Position numbers and translations under genes: made by a program. A stretch of DNA of 64,000 nt from Deltaproteobacteria bacterium RIFCSPHIGHO2_01_FULL_43_49 (GTDB lineage: Bacteria; UBA10199; SPLOWO2-01-44-7): positions 186,001 to 250,000 of the forward strand of contig MGRG01000008.1 in assembly GCA_001798075.1 (NCBI GenBank). The letters run 5' to 3'. Below, one piece after another: positions 39,039 through 47,362 of the stretch. The notes under the pieces were generated by a model. It searched no databases. It was not told where the DNA came from and was given only the letters and a program-made list of their open reading frames with translations. Positions within the stretch are counted from its first letter, which is position 1. Every line of letters starts with the position of its first letter.

Positions 39039-39987
39039 TTTGTTTGCGGATCATCATCAAGAAGGCCTCGACAACGGTGACATCCCACTGCCCGTTTTTC
39101 TTTTCTTTTTCAAAAATTTTCAAGGCATCTTCTTTCGGCATTTTTTTGCGGTAAGGTCTGTCGGTCACCATTGCGTCGTAACTATCGACCACGGCAATGA
39201 TTTTTGCAGAAAGGGGGATGTCTTTCCCCGGAAGATTGTCGGGATAACCTTCCCCATCGACTCTTTCATGGTGTGATCGGATGCAACAAAGGCAAGGGGC
39301 GATTGATTTGAGAGGCTTGCAGATTTCATAGCCGATAGAAGGATGGAGCTTGATATGCGCCATCTCTTCTGGGGTGAGCTTTCCCTCTTTGAGAAGGACA
39401 TCCTCTTTGACACCGATTTTGCCGATGTCATGTAAAAGGGCCCCTTTTCTTAGTATTTCAACTTCCTTTTCGTCCAGGCCCAATGCTTTCGCGACTTGTA
39501 CACTGTAGTGGGCAACGCGATCGGAGTGACCTCTGGTGTAGACATCCTTGGCTTCCAAAGCCTTTGCTAAGCTAAACAAAATATTTTCGGAACGATCGAC
39601 ATCATCGTGGAGGGCTTTTAGATTCAACAGAGATTTGATACGTGTTACTAATTCTAATTTGTTAAATGGTTTTACCAAAAAGTCGTCTGCACCCAATTCG
39701 ATCGCTTTGATTTTGTCATCGAGTTCGGAAAGGGCGGTGATGATAATAACAGGGATAAATTGTGTCTCTTTGTCTTGCTTGATGGCGCGGCAAACTTCAT
39801 AGCCAGAAATTTTTGGCATCATCAAATCGAGCAAAACAAGATCGGGCATGATTTGATGAATTTTTGCCAGGGCCTCTTCACCATCGTAGGCGGTGTCAAT
39901 AGTATAAGGGAAGGATTTGAGCTGGGCTTTGAGGAGATCGACATTAACTCGGTTATCATCGACAATCAAAATTTTGGGCTGGGACAT
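39025..39987 (-). CDS. Response regulator with HD-GYP domain
   Basis: REC (ILIVDDNRVNVDLL, LDLMMP) plus HD-GYP (HDIGKIGV, HHERVDGEGYP). Confidence 0.95.
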   Translation of the reverse strand: MSQPKILIVDDNRVNVDLLKAQLKSFPYTIDTAYDGEEALAKIHQIMPDLVLLDLMMPKISGYEVCRAIKQDKETQFIPVIIITALSELDDKIKAIELGADDFLVKPFNKLELVTRIKSLLNLKALHDDVDRSENILFSLAKALEAKDVYTRGHSDRVAHYSVQVAKALGLDEKEVEILRKGALLHDIGKIGVKEDVLLKEGKLTPEEMAHIKLHPSIGYEICKPLKSIAPCLCCIRSHHERVDGEGYPDNLPGKDIPLSAKIIAVVDSYDAMVTDRPYRKKMPKEDALKIFEKEKKNGQWDVTVVEAFLMMIRKQNETK

Positions 39988-40018
39988 ACCAAAAAGCGTA
40001 GCAGGAAAACCCCCTGTT

Positions 40019-40269
40019 GGCAATCGCTTCCGCTCCCTTCTATTGTTACCTAAGCTTGCTTCCTTCTGGCTACCTGACTGCGAGGGTGTGCAAGGGACGC
40101 TATCTAATTGGGGGCTCTGCCCCCAATTAGCGCTCTCTCTCGGCGATTTTATTTTTGAGCCCCCGCAAGGATAAAATCGCCTGCGAGAAGCCCTCGCACA
40201 CCCTCGCAGTCACGCCATCGGAAACAAGCTTCATGAAAAAAATAAGGTGGGGAAGCCGAAGCGATTGCC
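40019..40269. repeat. Cloverleaf-like nested palindrome C2
   Basis: GGCAATCGCTTC/GAAGCGATTGCC; TGACTGCGAGGGTGTGCaAGGG/CCCTcGCACACCCTCGCAGTCA; two inner hairpins. Confidence 0.9.
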
Positions 40270-40340
40270 ACACATGATCTTCAAACGGCAATATTTTTTG
40301 AAAGGTGTATGGGTTAGGGGTTCGACACTTGAATTAATTC

Positions 40341-41720
40341 TCAATCTTTCTTTTTGAAATAAGATCCCGCAGCTCGAATGCATTGTCTGAAAAAGGCGAT
40401 GTGTTTGGGGTTCAGGTGTTTCACGCTTTCTGGATCGTAATCTTTTTGTGCCGTGAATTTTTCCCAAAGTCCCGCTTCCTGGATTTCCGCAACAATGCTT
40501 AATTTCAATAAATCAATCCATTCGCCATTTCCTTTTTCAAGACCCTGGGTCATGCGATAAACTTGTTCGGGTGGTGCATCCTTTTTAAGATGTGAGAATA
40601 AAGAGCTCATGATAATGGCTTCCTCGCGTCTGTCATGCACTTGTTCTCCGGTACGAAAAAGCTCGTTAATAGTGAGCCACGCATGCATGAGTTGATTTGG
40701 TTCCATCAACTTAAAATCACCGAAGATTTCTTCTGCCATTTGTTCAAAATTACTTTTCTCCTTCTTGGAAATTTTAGCTTTTATAAGTACAAGATAGGCT
40801 TCAATTACCTTGCTGATTTCTTCCAAAGTGGGATTGTTTTTTTGAAAAATATCACGCAGTTTTGGAAATTTTTCGACTAATAATGCTTGATCCCGAAAAT
40901 GTCCTGCTTCATGATCCATGCCGAAAATGAGATCGCTTTCCTTAAGATTGGCATTTGACATCAATCCCAAACGGATTTTGTTCTCTTGACCCGTTAAGGT
41001 CATGGCGAAATGTGGATGTTGGCTGCCAAGCAAGACAACGGGTATTTTGTGAGTTTTTGCATAATCGGATGCCGCTTTGATAAGAGGGGATGTCCACATT
41101 TGAAACGAATGCGAAACAGACAAAGTCAATATTGCGTTGCAAGAAGGTAGGTAATTTGATTCTTGAGGTTGGATGATAGTCGACTTGTCTTCTTCAATTG
41201 GCAAACCCCCTTCTTGTGCAGCTTTACAGGCTTCGTCAATTTGATCACGAGGTTCGGCAGTAAGTGTAATGTCACGGCACTCCACTGACAATATTTTTTC
41301 ATCCTCATCTGAAAATCTTCGCTGCAAATGCCAGCATAGTTGATCATTTTTGACTGGACGATCTAAAAGCACCTCGGCGGGTATAAACTCAGTCACATTA
41401 ATTTCGCCGCAATTGCCCCTACTGGGCGAACATCCTATTGATAGTTTTCCGTTATTTTCTATGTTTAAAACTTTTTCAAAATTATCTATGAATTCGAATT
41501 TCATGACTGTTGGGTTCGAAGAGGTCAGACGTCTAAAGTACTGTTTTTGATCACCCACATTGACCACATAACTTACAGATTGGTCTAACCGAGGCAACAA
41601 ACGGCCTTCATGCTCTTTCAGTTTATTTGAGAGCTCATCAACTCGCTTCCTAGTGGCTGGATCGGAGGATCTGGATACGATAGTAAATCCCACAATTTTT
41701 GTTATGATCGACAATGACAT
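40341..41720 (-). CDS. Orphan protein with HExxH (DHEAGHFRDQ) motif, putative metallopeptidase-like
   Basis: ~459 aa from ATG 41720; single HEAGH motif, no other recognised domain. Confidence 0.55.
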   Translation of the reverse strand: MSLSIITKIVGFTIVSRSSDPATRKRVDELSNKLKEHEGRLLPRLDQSVSYVVNVGDQKQYFRRLTSSNPTVMKFEFIDNFEKVLNIENNGKLSIGCSPSRGNCGEINVTEFIPAEVLLDRPVKNDQLCWHLQRRFSDEDEKILSVECRDITLTAEPRDQIDEACKAAQEGGLPIEEDKSTIIQPQESNYLPSCNAILTLSVSHSFQMWTSPLIKAASDYAKTHKIPVVLLGSQHPHFAMTLTGQENKIRLGLMSNANLKESDLIFGMDHEAGHFRDQALLVEKFPKLRDIFQKNNPTLEEISKVIEAYLVLIKAKISKKEKSNFEQMAEEIFGDFKLMEPNQLMHAWLTINELFRTGEQVHDRREEAIIMSSLFSHLKKDAPPEQVYRMTQGLEKGNGEWIDLLKLSIVAEIQEAGLWEKFTAQKDYDPESVKHLNPKHIAFFRQCIRAAGSYFKKKD

Positions 41721-41836
41721 AAGAATTTCCTTTCGATAACCTCGCAAAGCTTATCGACAGTGCCGAAAAAAAGTTGTGTGTTTTTGCCACATTTTCTAAC
41801 CGCCTAATATTATTACACAATTTCATGGTGTATAGT

Positions 41837-41888
41837 GTAAGTGTCAGACACTTACAAGTGGGTCCCCCATGTAGGTGTCCGACACTTG
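41837..41888. repeat. REP-like palindromes GTAAGTGTcaGACACTTAC and AGGTGTCcGACACTT
   Basis: Inverted repeats read directly. Confidence 0.7.
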
Positions 41889-41945
41889 AGCCGCACACGT
41901 AGCAGTTTGAAGTGCCCCTGCGAAAAACGCTTGCACTTAATGATT

Positions 41946-42032
41946 GAAGCGAAGGGGTGGCCCGGAGTGTTTGTTGTGGGGTTTAGTTAGGGGCCCCCAC
42001 AAAAACACGGAGGGACAGGACCCCGAAGCTTC
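41946..42032. repeat. D-type nested palindrome, copy D3 (opposite orientation to D1/D2)
   Basis: GGGTGGCCCGGAGTGTTTGTTGTGGGGTTTAGTTAGGGGCCCCCACAAAAACACGGAGGGACAGGACCC. Confidence 0.9.
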
Positions 42033-42082
42033 ACGAAGAAGATCTTCTTGACAGAATAGGCTGTTACAGAGATGACTAGCCC

Positions 42083-42418
42083 ATGTTTATTTTAAGGTTC
42101 ATCAAAAAGCTCTTCTTTTTGCTTCTTTTTGGGGGACTTGTGGTCTGGGGGGCTACCTACAAGATCAAGGGAAGGCCCATATATAAGGTAGCGCAGGACT
42201 TCATCGTCTCGGGGAACTATAAAGAGGGTTTTAAAGACATGAAGATGTTTGTGGGTGGGTTTTTGAAATCAGTGGGGGAAGAAATTCAAGAAGGTGTTAC
42301 AAAAGAAGATCAACAGAGATTGGATAGACTGATAAAGGAAAAAGTAAACGAAGGCCCGATACTAAGACAAAGCGGGCAGGGAGCTAAAAATGAACCAAAC
42401 AAAAAGTTGCAAAATTGA
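42083..42418 (+). CDS. Hypothetical small membrane protein
   Basis: 111 aa, N-terminal hydrophobic helix. Confidence 0.5.
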   Translation: MFILRFIKKLFFLLLFGGLVVWGATYKIKGRPIYKVAQDFIVSGNYKEGFKDMKMFVGGFLKSVGEEIQEGVTKEDQQRLDRLIKEKVNEGPILRQSGQGAKNEPNKKLQN

Positions 42419-42677
42419 AGGGTGCAAGCGGGCTTATCGAGCCAAAGGCTTTTGCAATATCCATTTTCACAAATGGCGCCGTGGGGAATTAAAACAAAAG
42501 CCTCGCTACAAGATTTGTGGCGAAGAAAATTGCAAAAAGGCTTTGTTTAAATTTGGGATGTGTGAGGCTCATTATCAAGCGTGGGTTGCCTCGCGAAAGG
42601 GAGGAGCTCCAGCGGATGCCCCACCCCCAGAAAAAACTCCTCCTAAGGAGCCAGCCCCTGAAGCGCCAGCATCTTAA
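42390..42677 (+). CDS. Small protein with two tandem C-x4-C-x9-C-x2-H motifs
   Basis: CKIEGCKRAYRAKGFCNIH and CGEENCKKALFKFGMCEAH. Confidence 0.6.
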   Translation: MNQTKSCKIEGCKRAYRAKGFCNIHFHKWRRGELKQKPRYKICGEENCKKALFKFGMCEAHYQAWVASRKGGAPADAPPPEKTPPKEPAPEAPAS

Positions 42678-43317
42678 AGAAGCTTACCAGCGCATGGTCC
42701 GCCACTATGGTCTTTTGCATTGGTGGCCGGGTGAGACTCCTTTCGAAGTAATGGTTGGTGCCATCCTCACACAAAACACGGCTTGGAGTAATGTTGAAAA
42801 AGCGATTCGGAACTTAAAAAAATCTAATCTGCTAAGCTTTAAAAAACTCTACCGACTTCCACCATCAAAACTGCAAAAACTGATCAAACCGGCAGGCTAT
42901 TTTCGCGTCAAAACCAAACGTCTCAAGAATTTTTTAGAATTTTTAATGAAGGAGTGCGGGGGCGACATTAAAAAACTAAAGCGTCAATCGACAAAAATAT
43001 TACGAAAAAAATTGTTGAATGTGAACGGCATTGGCCCTGAAACAGCCAATTCGATTTTGCTCTACGCCTTGGAAAAACCTATTTTTGTAATTGATGCCTA
43101 CACCAAACGCATTCTCACCCGCCATTACCTCATTGGAGAGCCCCTAAAAAAGCCAAAGGCGACCTACGAAGAATTACAAAACCTCTTCATGAGTCGCCTT
43201 AAACCTAGTGTTTCGTTGTACAACGAATACCACGCCCAGCTCGTCCATATCGGCAAAGACTTCTGTCGCACAAAGCCACGGTGCGAAGCCTGCCCTCTGA
43301 ACGGGCTGAACTGGTAA
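42616..43317 (+). CDS. Endonuclease III-related DNA glycosylase (COG2231-like)
   Basis: HhH-GPD: TPFEVMVGAILTQNTAWSNVEKAI...LLNVNGIGPETANSILLYAL...FVIDAYTKR; start uncertain. Confidence 0.85.
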   Translation: MPHPQKKLLLRSQPLKRQHLKEAYQRMVRHYGLLHWWPGETPFEVMVGAILTQNTAWSNVEKAIRNLKKSNLLSFKKLYRLPPSKLQKLIKPAGYFRVKTKRLKNFLEFLMKECGGDIKKLKRQSTKILRKKLLNVNGIGPETANSILLYALEKPIFVIDAYTKRILTRHYLIGEPLKKPKATYEELQNLFMSRLKPSVSLYNEYHAQLVHIGKDFCRTKPRCEACPLNGLNW

Positions 43318-43324
43318 ACGCTTT

Positions 43325-43888
43325 CTAACGTTCCTTCAAGATACGAGCAGTCTCGATCGTCCCTTTAAATTGAGGGAGAAGGGCGTTAAAGTCCTCATCT
43401 TTCGAAGAACATTCGAGGATGAAGCCTTTGTTCTGATGGCGCCACACCCCAATTAAGTAGCGCTCGTCTTTTCCGGGATTCATCCCGTGCATGAGTGCTA
43501 CATGTCGGCCGTTGATGACTTTCTTTTCAACGCTTTGGATGAAAACCCCTTTGCCTTTGTACATCGTTTTCACTTGTTCGGCAAAAAGATGCGCTGTTTT
43601 TCCCATCAACCCATTTTCTTCGGTGGCATATTTCAACCGAATGGTTGGGTTACGGCCGGCTTGGTGCAAGATCCACTTAACCGGAGAATATGGATCCTCT
43701 TTTTGTTTGACCTTCTGGGTGTCCCACTTTGGGTCCGGTTTGATAAGCTGGAAGACATCGTCAACAACAATTGTTGACTTGTCTAACCACTCTAGGTCTG
43801 CCGCCCATGTGGCTTGCACAAGCAGCAGGCTCAAGATCCCCCATCCTCCCCACGAGATGAGCTTTCTCATGGTGGACTCCTTTCGCAT
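43325..43888 (-). CDS. Exported hypothetical protein
   Basis: 187 aa with signal peptide (LISWGGWGILSLLLVQATWAA). Confidence 0.55.
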   Translation of the reverse strand: MRKESTMRKLISWGGWGILSLLLVQATWAADLEWLDKSTIVVDDVFQLIKPDPKWDTQKVKQKEDPYSPVKWILHQAGRNPTIRLKYATEENGLMGKTAHLFAEQVKTMYKGKGVFIQSVEKKVINGRHVALMHGMNPGKDERYLIGVWRHQNKGFILECSSKDEDFNALLPQFKGTIETARILKER

Positions 43889-43985
43889 TCCACAATTCTA
43901 AAGGGTTAAGGGGATTCTTTCAAGCAACATCTACTATTATTTTTTTGCCTTGTTATCCGTCCTAAAGGCCTATTTTTATACGTCG

Positions 43986-45629
43986 TCAGTTCTTCTTCCT
44001 GAAAAATAAAACGATGATTACAATAATCAAACCCGCAATGACCAAACCTGCCAGCACCAATAAATACAACATTGACGACGGCTTTTCACTTGGCTTTGTC
44101 GTAGGTGGAGCCACCACTTCTGCTTGGGTTGTCGGGGCCTGTGCCGTCGGTGATACGCCAGTCTCCTCTGTTGAAGGGGCCGTCCCCGTTTTGATGTTTA
44201 GGCCATATTGAGTAGGGCCATAAAAGCTATAGCCATTGACATGAAGATAGAGGGGGCCATCCGATTTCGGTGTCGCGTTTTCAATCCGTACCACAGCCCC
44301 TGCATTGGGCGCCGAATTATAAAAGAGACGCACTCGATCTTGATCATAGACCTCCAGTCTCAGATAAGGTTCCATGTTTTGCGGTGTCATAACGATGGTG
44401 TAGGATTCGCCGCCCCTCGCCATGAATTTGTAATAATCGTTGTCCTTTTCACTGAGGAGCCAGTTTTCAGGAAAGTCTCCGGCAGCGATTTCAAGGGCAT
44501 TCATGATATCTTCGCCCGCGTCTTTAGCACTATTTCCATCAAAGTGATTTTTGATTTCAATTTGAAAAGGAGAGTCCTTGTGCATGGGCTCATAATTTGA
44601 GCCGATAAGAATATAGAAGCGCTCTTCTTTTCTAGAGATCACGCCTCCTTGTTTTTTTCCATGGCGTTGTCCGATGATGGTCTCTTTGGTAGTTTCCTGA
44701 AATTCAGAATTCACGATTCGGAAACCAGCGTATGGGTTTTGGTTTTCTTTTGCTTGGTTTGCTGAAGTAATACTGACTCCCTTATCGAGTGTAGCAAGAG
44801 TGACCGTCAGCGATTGTCCCCCTTTCAAATCGACATAAAAGTAGTCATATTGATCTCGGCGCTGATGATGATCCAAATGGTATTCAATCCCTGGTTGAAG
44901 GGGGACGGCATCCTGATATTGATTACCCCCACGAATTTCCTGGCCTCTCGCCTGTTCTGCTGGCTTAGCAATTAAAAGGGCTTTTTGTGTGGCTTGGGTC
45001 AGGTTTTGTGTGAGAGAGGCCGCATCTTTGGCATCGAAATAGGAACCGCCGGTGGCACCAGAGATAGCAGCGAGTTGGGCCTTGGTTTTTTCATCCACAC
45101 GAAAACCAATCGTATGTATGGTCACTTTGAAACCTTGTGCCAAAAGGTTTTTTGCTTCGGCAACGGGATCGCCTCCACAAGTTTCTTCACCATCACTGAC
45201 TAGAATAAGTACGTACTGAGATTCCTTTCCGACAAAATCGCCCGCCGCTGTTTTTAAAGAATAGGCAATCGGCGTGTAACCGTTGGGTTTGATTGCATCG
45301 ACAAGGGTTGAAAAAGAGGCGACATCCAAAGGTTTGAAGGGGACCAAAAGTTCTGTATCTTTGCAGCTCCCTTCTTTATTAGATTTTGGAATCCGATGGG
45401 CATAGACACGCAACGCAACGGGGACATTGGGTGGGATCGTGGCGATCGTTTCTTTGATCGATTTTTTGGCAATGTCCATCTGGGATTCAGTACCTACCAT
45501 GGCAGCCATGCTCCCCGATGCATCCAAAATAAATTCGATATCGACAGGGGCCGTTTGTGCAGAAACATTAATGGCGATCAATAAGCTCGTTACAATAAAA
45601 AGTTTTTTCATAATTCCCCCTTTATTCAA
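43986..45629 (-). CDS. Exported von Willebrand factor A domain protein (C-terminal TM anchor)
   Basis: VDIEFILDASGSMAAMVG (MIDAS DxSxS); C-terminal TM. Confidence 0.9.
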   Translation of the reverse strand: MNKGGIMKKLFIVTSLLIAINVSAQTAPVDIEFILDASGSMAAMVGTESQMDIAKKSIKETIATIPPNVPVALRVYAHRIPKSNKEGSCKDTELLVPFKPLDVASFSTLVDAIKPNGYTPIAYSLKTAAGDFVGKESQYVLILVSDGEETCGGDPVAEAKNLLAQGFKVTIHTIGFRVDEKTKAQLAAISGATGGSYFDAKDAASLTQNLTQATQKALLIAKPAEQARGQEIRGGNQYQDAVPLQPGIEYHLDHHQRRDQYDYFYVDLKGGQSLTVTLATLDKGVSITSANQAKENQNPYAGFRIVNSEFQETTKETIIGQRHGKKQGGVISRKEERFYILIGSNYEPMHKDSPFQIEIKNHFDGNSAKDAGEDIMNALEIAAGDFPENWLLSEKDNDYYKFMARGGESYTIVMTPQNMEPYLRLEVYDQDRVRLFYNSAPNAGAVVRIENATPKSDGPLYLHVNGYSFYGPTQYGLNIKTGTAPSTEETGVSPTAQAPTTQAEVVAPPTTKPSEKPSSMLYLLVLAGLVIAGLIIVIIVLFFRKKN

Positions 45630-47362
45630 CTCGCTTTATTTCTTTTCAACACCAAAACAATAACTAAAACAATCAAAACGAGGAGGATCAGTCCTGCCAA
45701 TCCTATCAGTCCGTATAACAAAATTGTATTGTCCTTGAGGTTTATTCCACCTAGAGTTCCCTGGGTTTGTGCGGGGGGCTGTGTGGGGGTCGGTACAATC
45801 GTGGTTGAGTCTGTTGGAGCTCCCCCGGCCTCTGGTGTTGTTGCTTGTGGGCCGGGTGGTGCCGCCGCGGCTGTTCCTGTGATGTTCAAACTGTAGTTCA
45901 CGGCTTCAATACCGGCGGTTCTGTCGAAGCCATTCACCTCCAGATAAAGTGTTCCATCTGTTTGAGGAACAATGTTCTGAAGTTGCACGGTTGCAGCAGC
46001 AGTGGGCGACGTTTCAGAGGCGACCTGTACTCGATTGGTATCATAAACTTTCAATGTCAATTCAGAGGTTGGTCCCTTTGGAGTTCCACTAAAGGAGTAA
46101 GGAGAGCCTCCTTTAACTGCGAAACGATAAAAGTCTTTATCCTCTGTATCGGAGATCCAATTTTCCGGATAGTTGCCGGCCGTAACGTCGACGGCGTTGT
46201 CGATTGTGTCTCCCACATCTTTTCCTTGATTGGCGTCATAGAGATTTTTGATGGTTATTTTGAAGGGAGAATCCTTGTGGATGGTGCTCGATTCGCTTCC
46301 AATAAGAAGATAAATTTTTTCATCCTTTGTAGCAACTACACTAACTTCTTCCTGGGCATGTTTTCCATTAGCCCAGCCCTTTTTGATCTCCTCAAACTGT
46401 GAGTTCATAAAGCGAACACCCGATGCGGGATTTTCGTCTTCTGTCGCTTTTCCATCTTCGGAAATCGCAATGCCCTTATCCATCGTGGCGAGGGTAACAA
46501 TGAGGGCCTGCCCCTTTTTTAAATCGACATAGAAATAATCATATTGGTCCATTTTTTGATGATGATCGAGACGATATTCGATTCCTGTCTGGATTGGGAC
46601 AGCGCTATTATATTGATCGCCTCCGCGGATTTCTTGTCCACGAACATTTTCAGCCGGTTTGTTCAACAGGGCTGCCCTTTGAGTGGCCGTCATCAGATTT
46701 TTTGTCAAAGAGGCGGCATCGGCAGCATCAAAGTATAAACCGCCTGTTGCATTGGAAATAGCCATCAACTGTGCTTTGGTTTTAGCATCGACACGAAAAC
46801 CGATCGTGTGAATGGTGACCTTGAAACCAAGGGCTAAGAGGTTTTTGGCTTCGGCTACGGGATCACCACCACACGTTTCTTCTCCATCACTCACTAGAAT
46901 GATGACATGTTGCGATTCCTTTCCCACAAAATCTTGAGCCGCTGTTTTTAAAGAATAGGCAATCGGTGTGTAGCCAGTTGGTTTTAAAGAATCGACGAGA
47001 GCTGAGAAAGAGACGACATCCAATGGCTTAAAAGGAACGAGGAGTTCTGTGTCTTTACAGCTTCCCTCTTTGTCTGACTTTGGAATTCTGTGCGCATAAA
47101 CTCTGAGAGCAACCGCAACATTTGCCGGAATGGTAGCGATCGTTTCTTTGATCGATTTTTTGGCAATGTCCATCTGGGATTCAGTACCTACCATGGCAGC
47201 CATGCTCCCCGATGCATCCAAAATAAATTCGATATCGACAGGGGCTTGTGTGCTAACAGTCGCTGTTGTGGGGAGTGTTGTTTGAATTGTTGGAGGGGGA
47301 GGGGATTGCGCGAACACTCCAAATGTTATGCCTAAGACGAATAAAATAATTGACCGTTTCAT
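45626..47362 (-). CDS. Exported von Willebrand factor A domain protein, tandem paralogue
   Basis: Nearly identical vWA domain to 43986-45629; C-terminal TM. Confidence 0.9.
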   Translation of the reverse strand: MKRSIILFVLGITFGVFAQSPPPPTIQTTLPTTATVSTQAPVDIEFILDASGSMAAMVGTESQMDIAKKSIKETIATIPANVAVALRVYAHRIPKSDKEGSCKDTELLVPFKPLDVVSFSALVDSLKPTGYTPIAYSLKTAAQDFVGKESQHVIILVSDGEETCGGDPVAEAKNLLALGFKVTIHTIGFRVDAKTKAQLMAISNATGGLYFDAADAASLTKNLMTATQRAALLNKPAENVRGQEIRGGDQYNSAVPIQTGIEYRLDHHQKMDQYDYFYVDLKKGQALIVTLATMDKGIAISEDGKATEDENPASGVRFMNSQFEEIKKGWANGKHAQEEVSVVATKDEKIYLLIGSESSTIHKDSPFKITIKNLYDANQGKDVGDTIDNAVDVTAGNYPENWISDTEDKDFYRFAVKGGSPYSFSGTPKGPTSELTLKVYDTNRVQVASETSPTAAATVQLQNIVPQTDGTLYLEVNGFDRTAGIEAVNYSLNITGTAAAAPPGPQATTPEAGGAPTDSTTIVPTPTQPPAQTQGTLGGINLKDNTILLYGLIGLAGLILLVLIVLVIVLVLKRNKAS

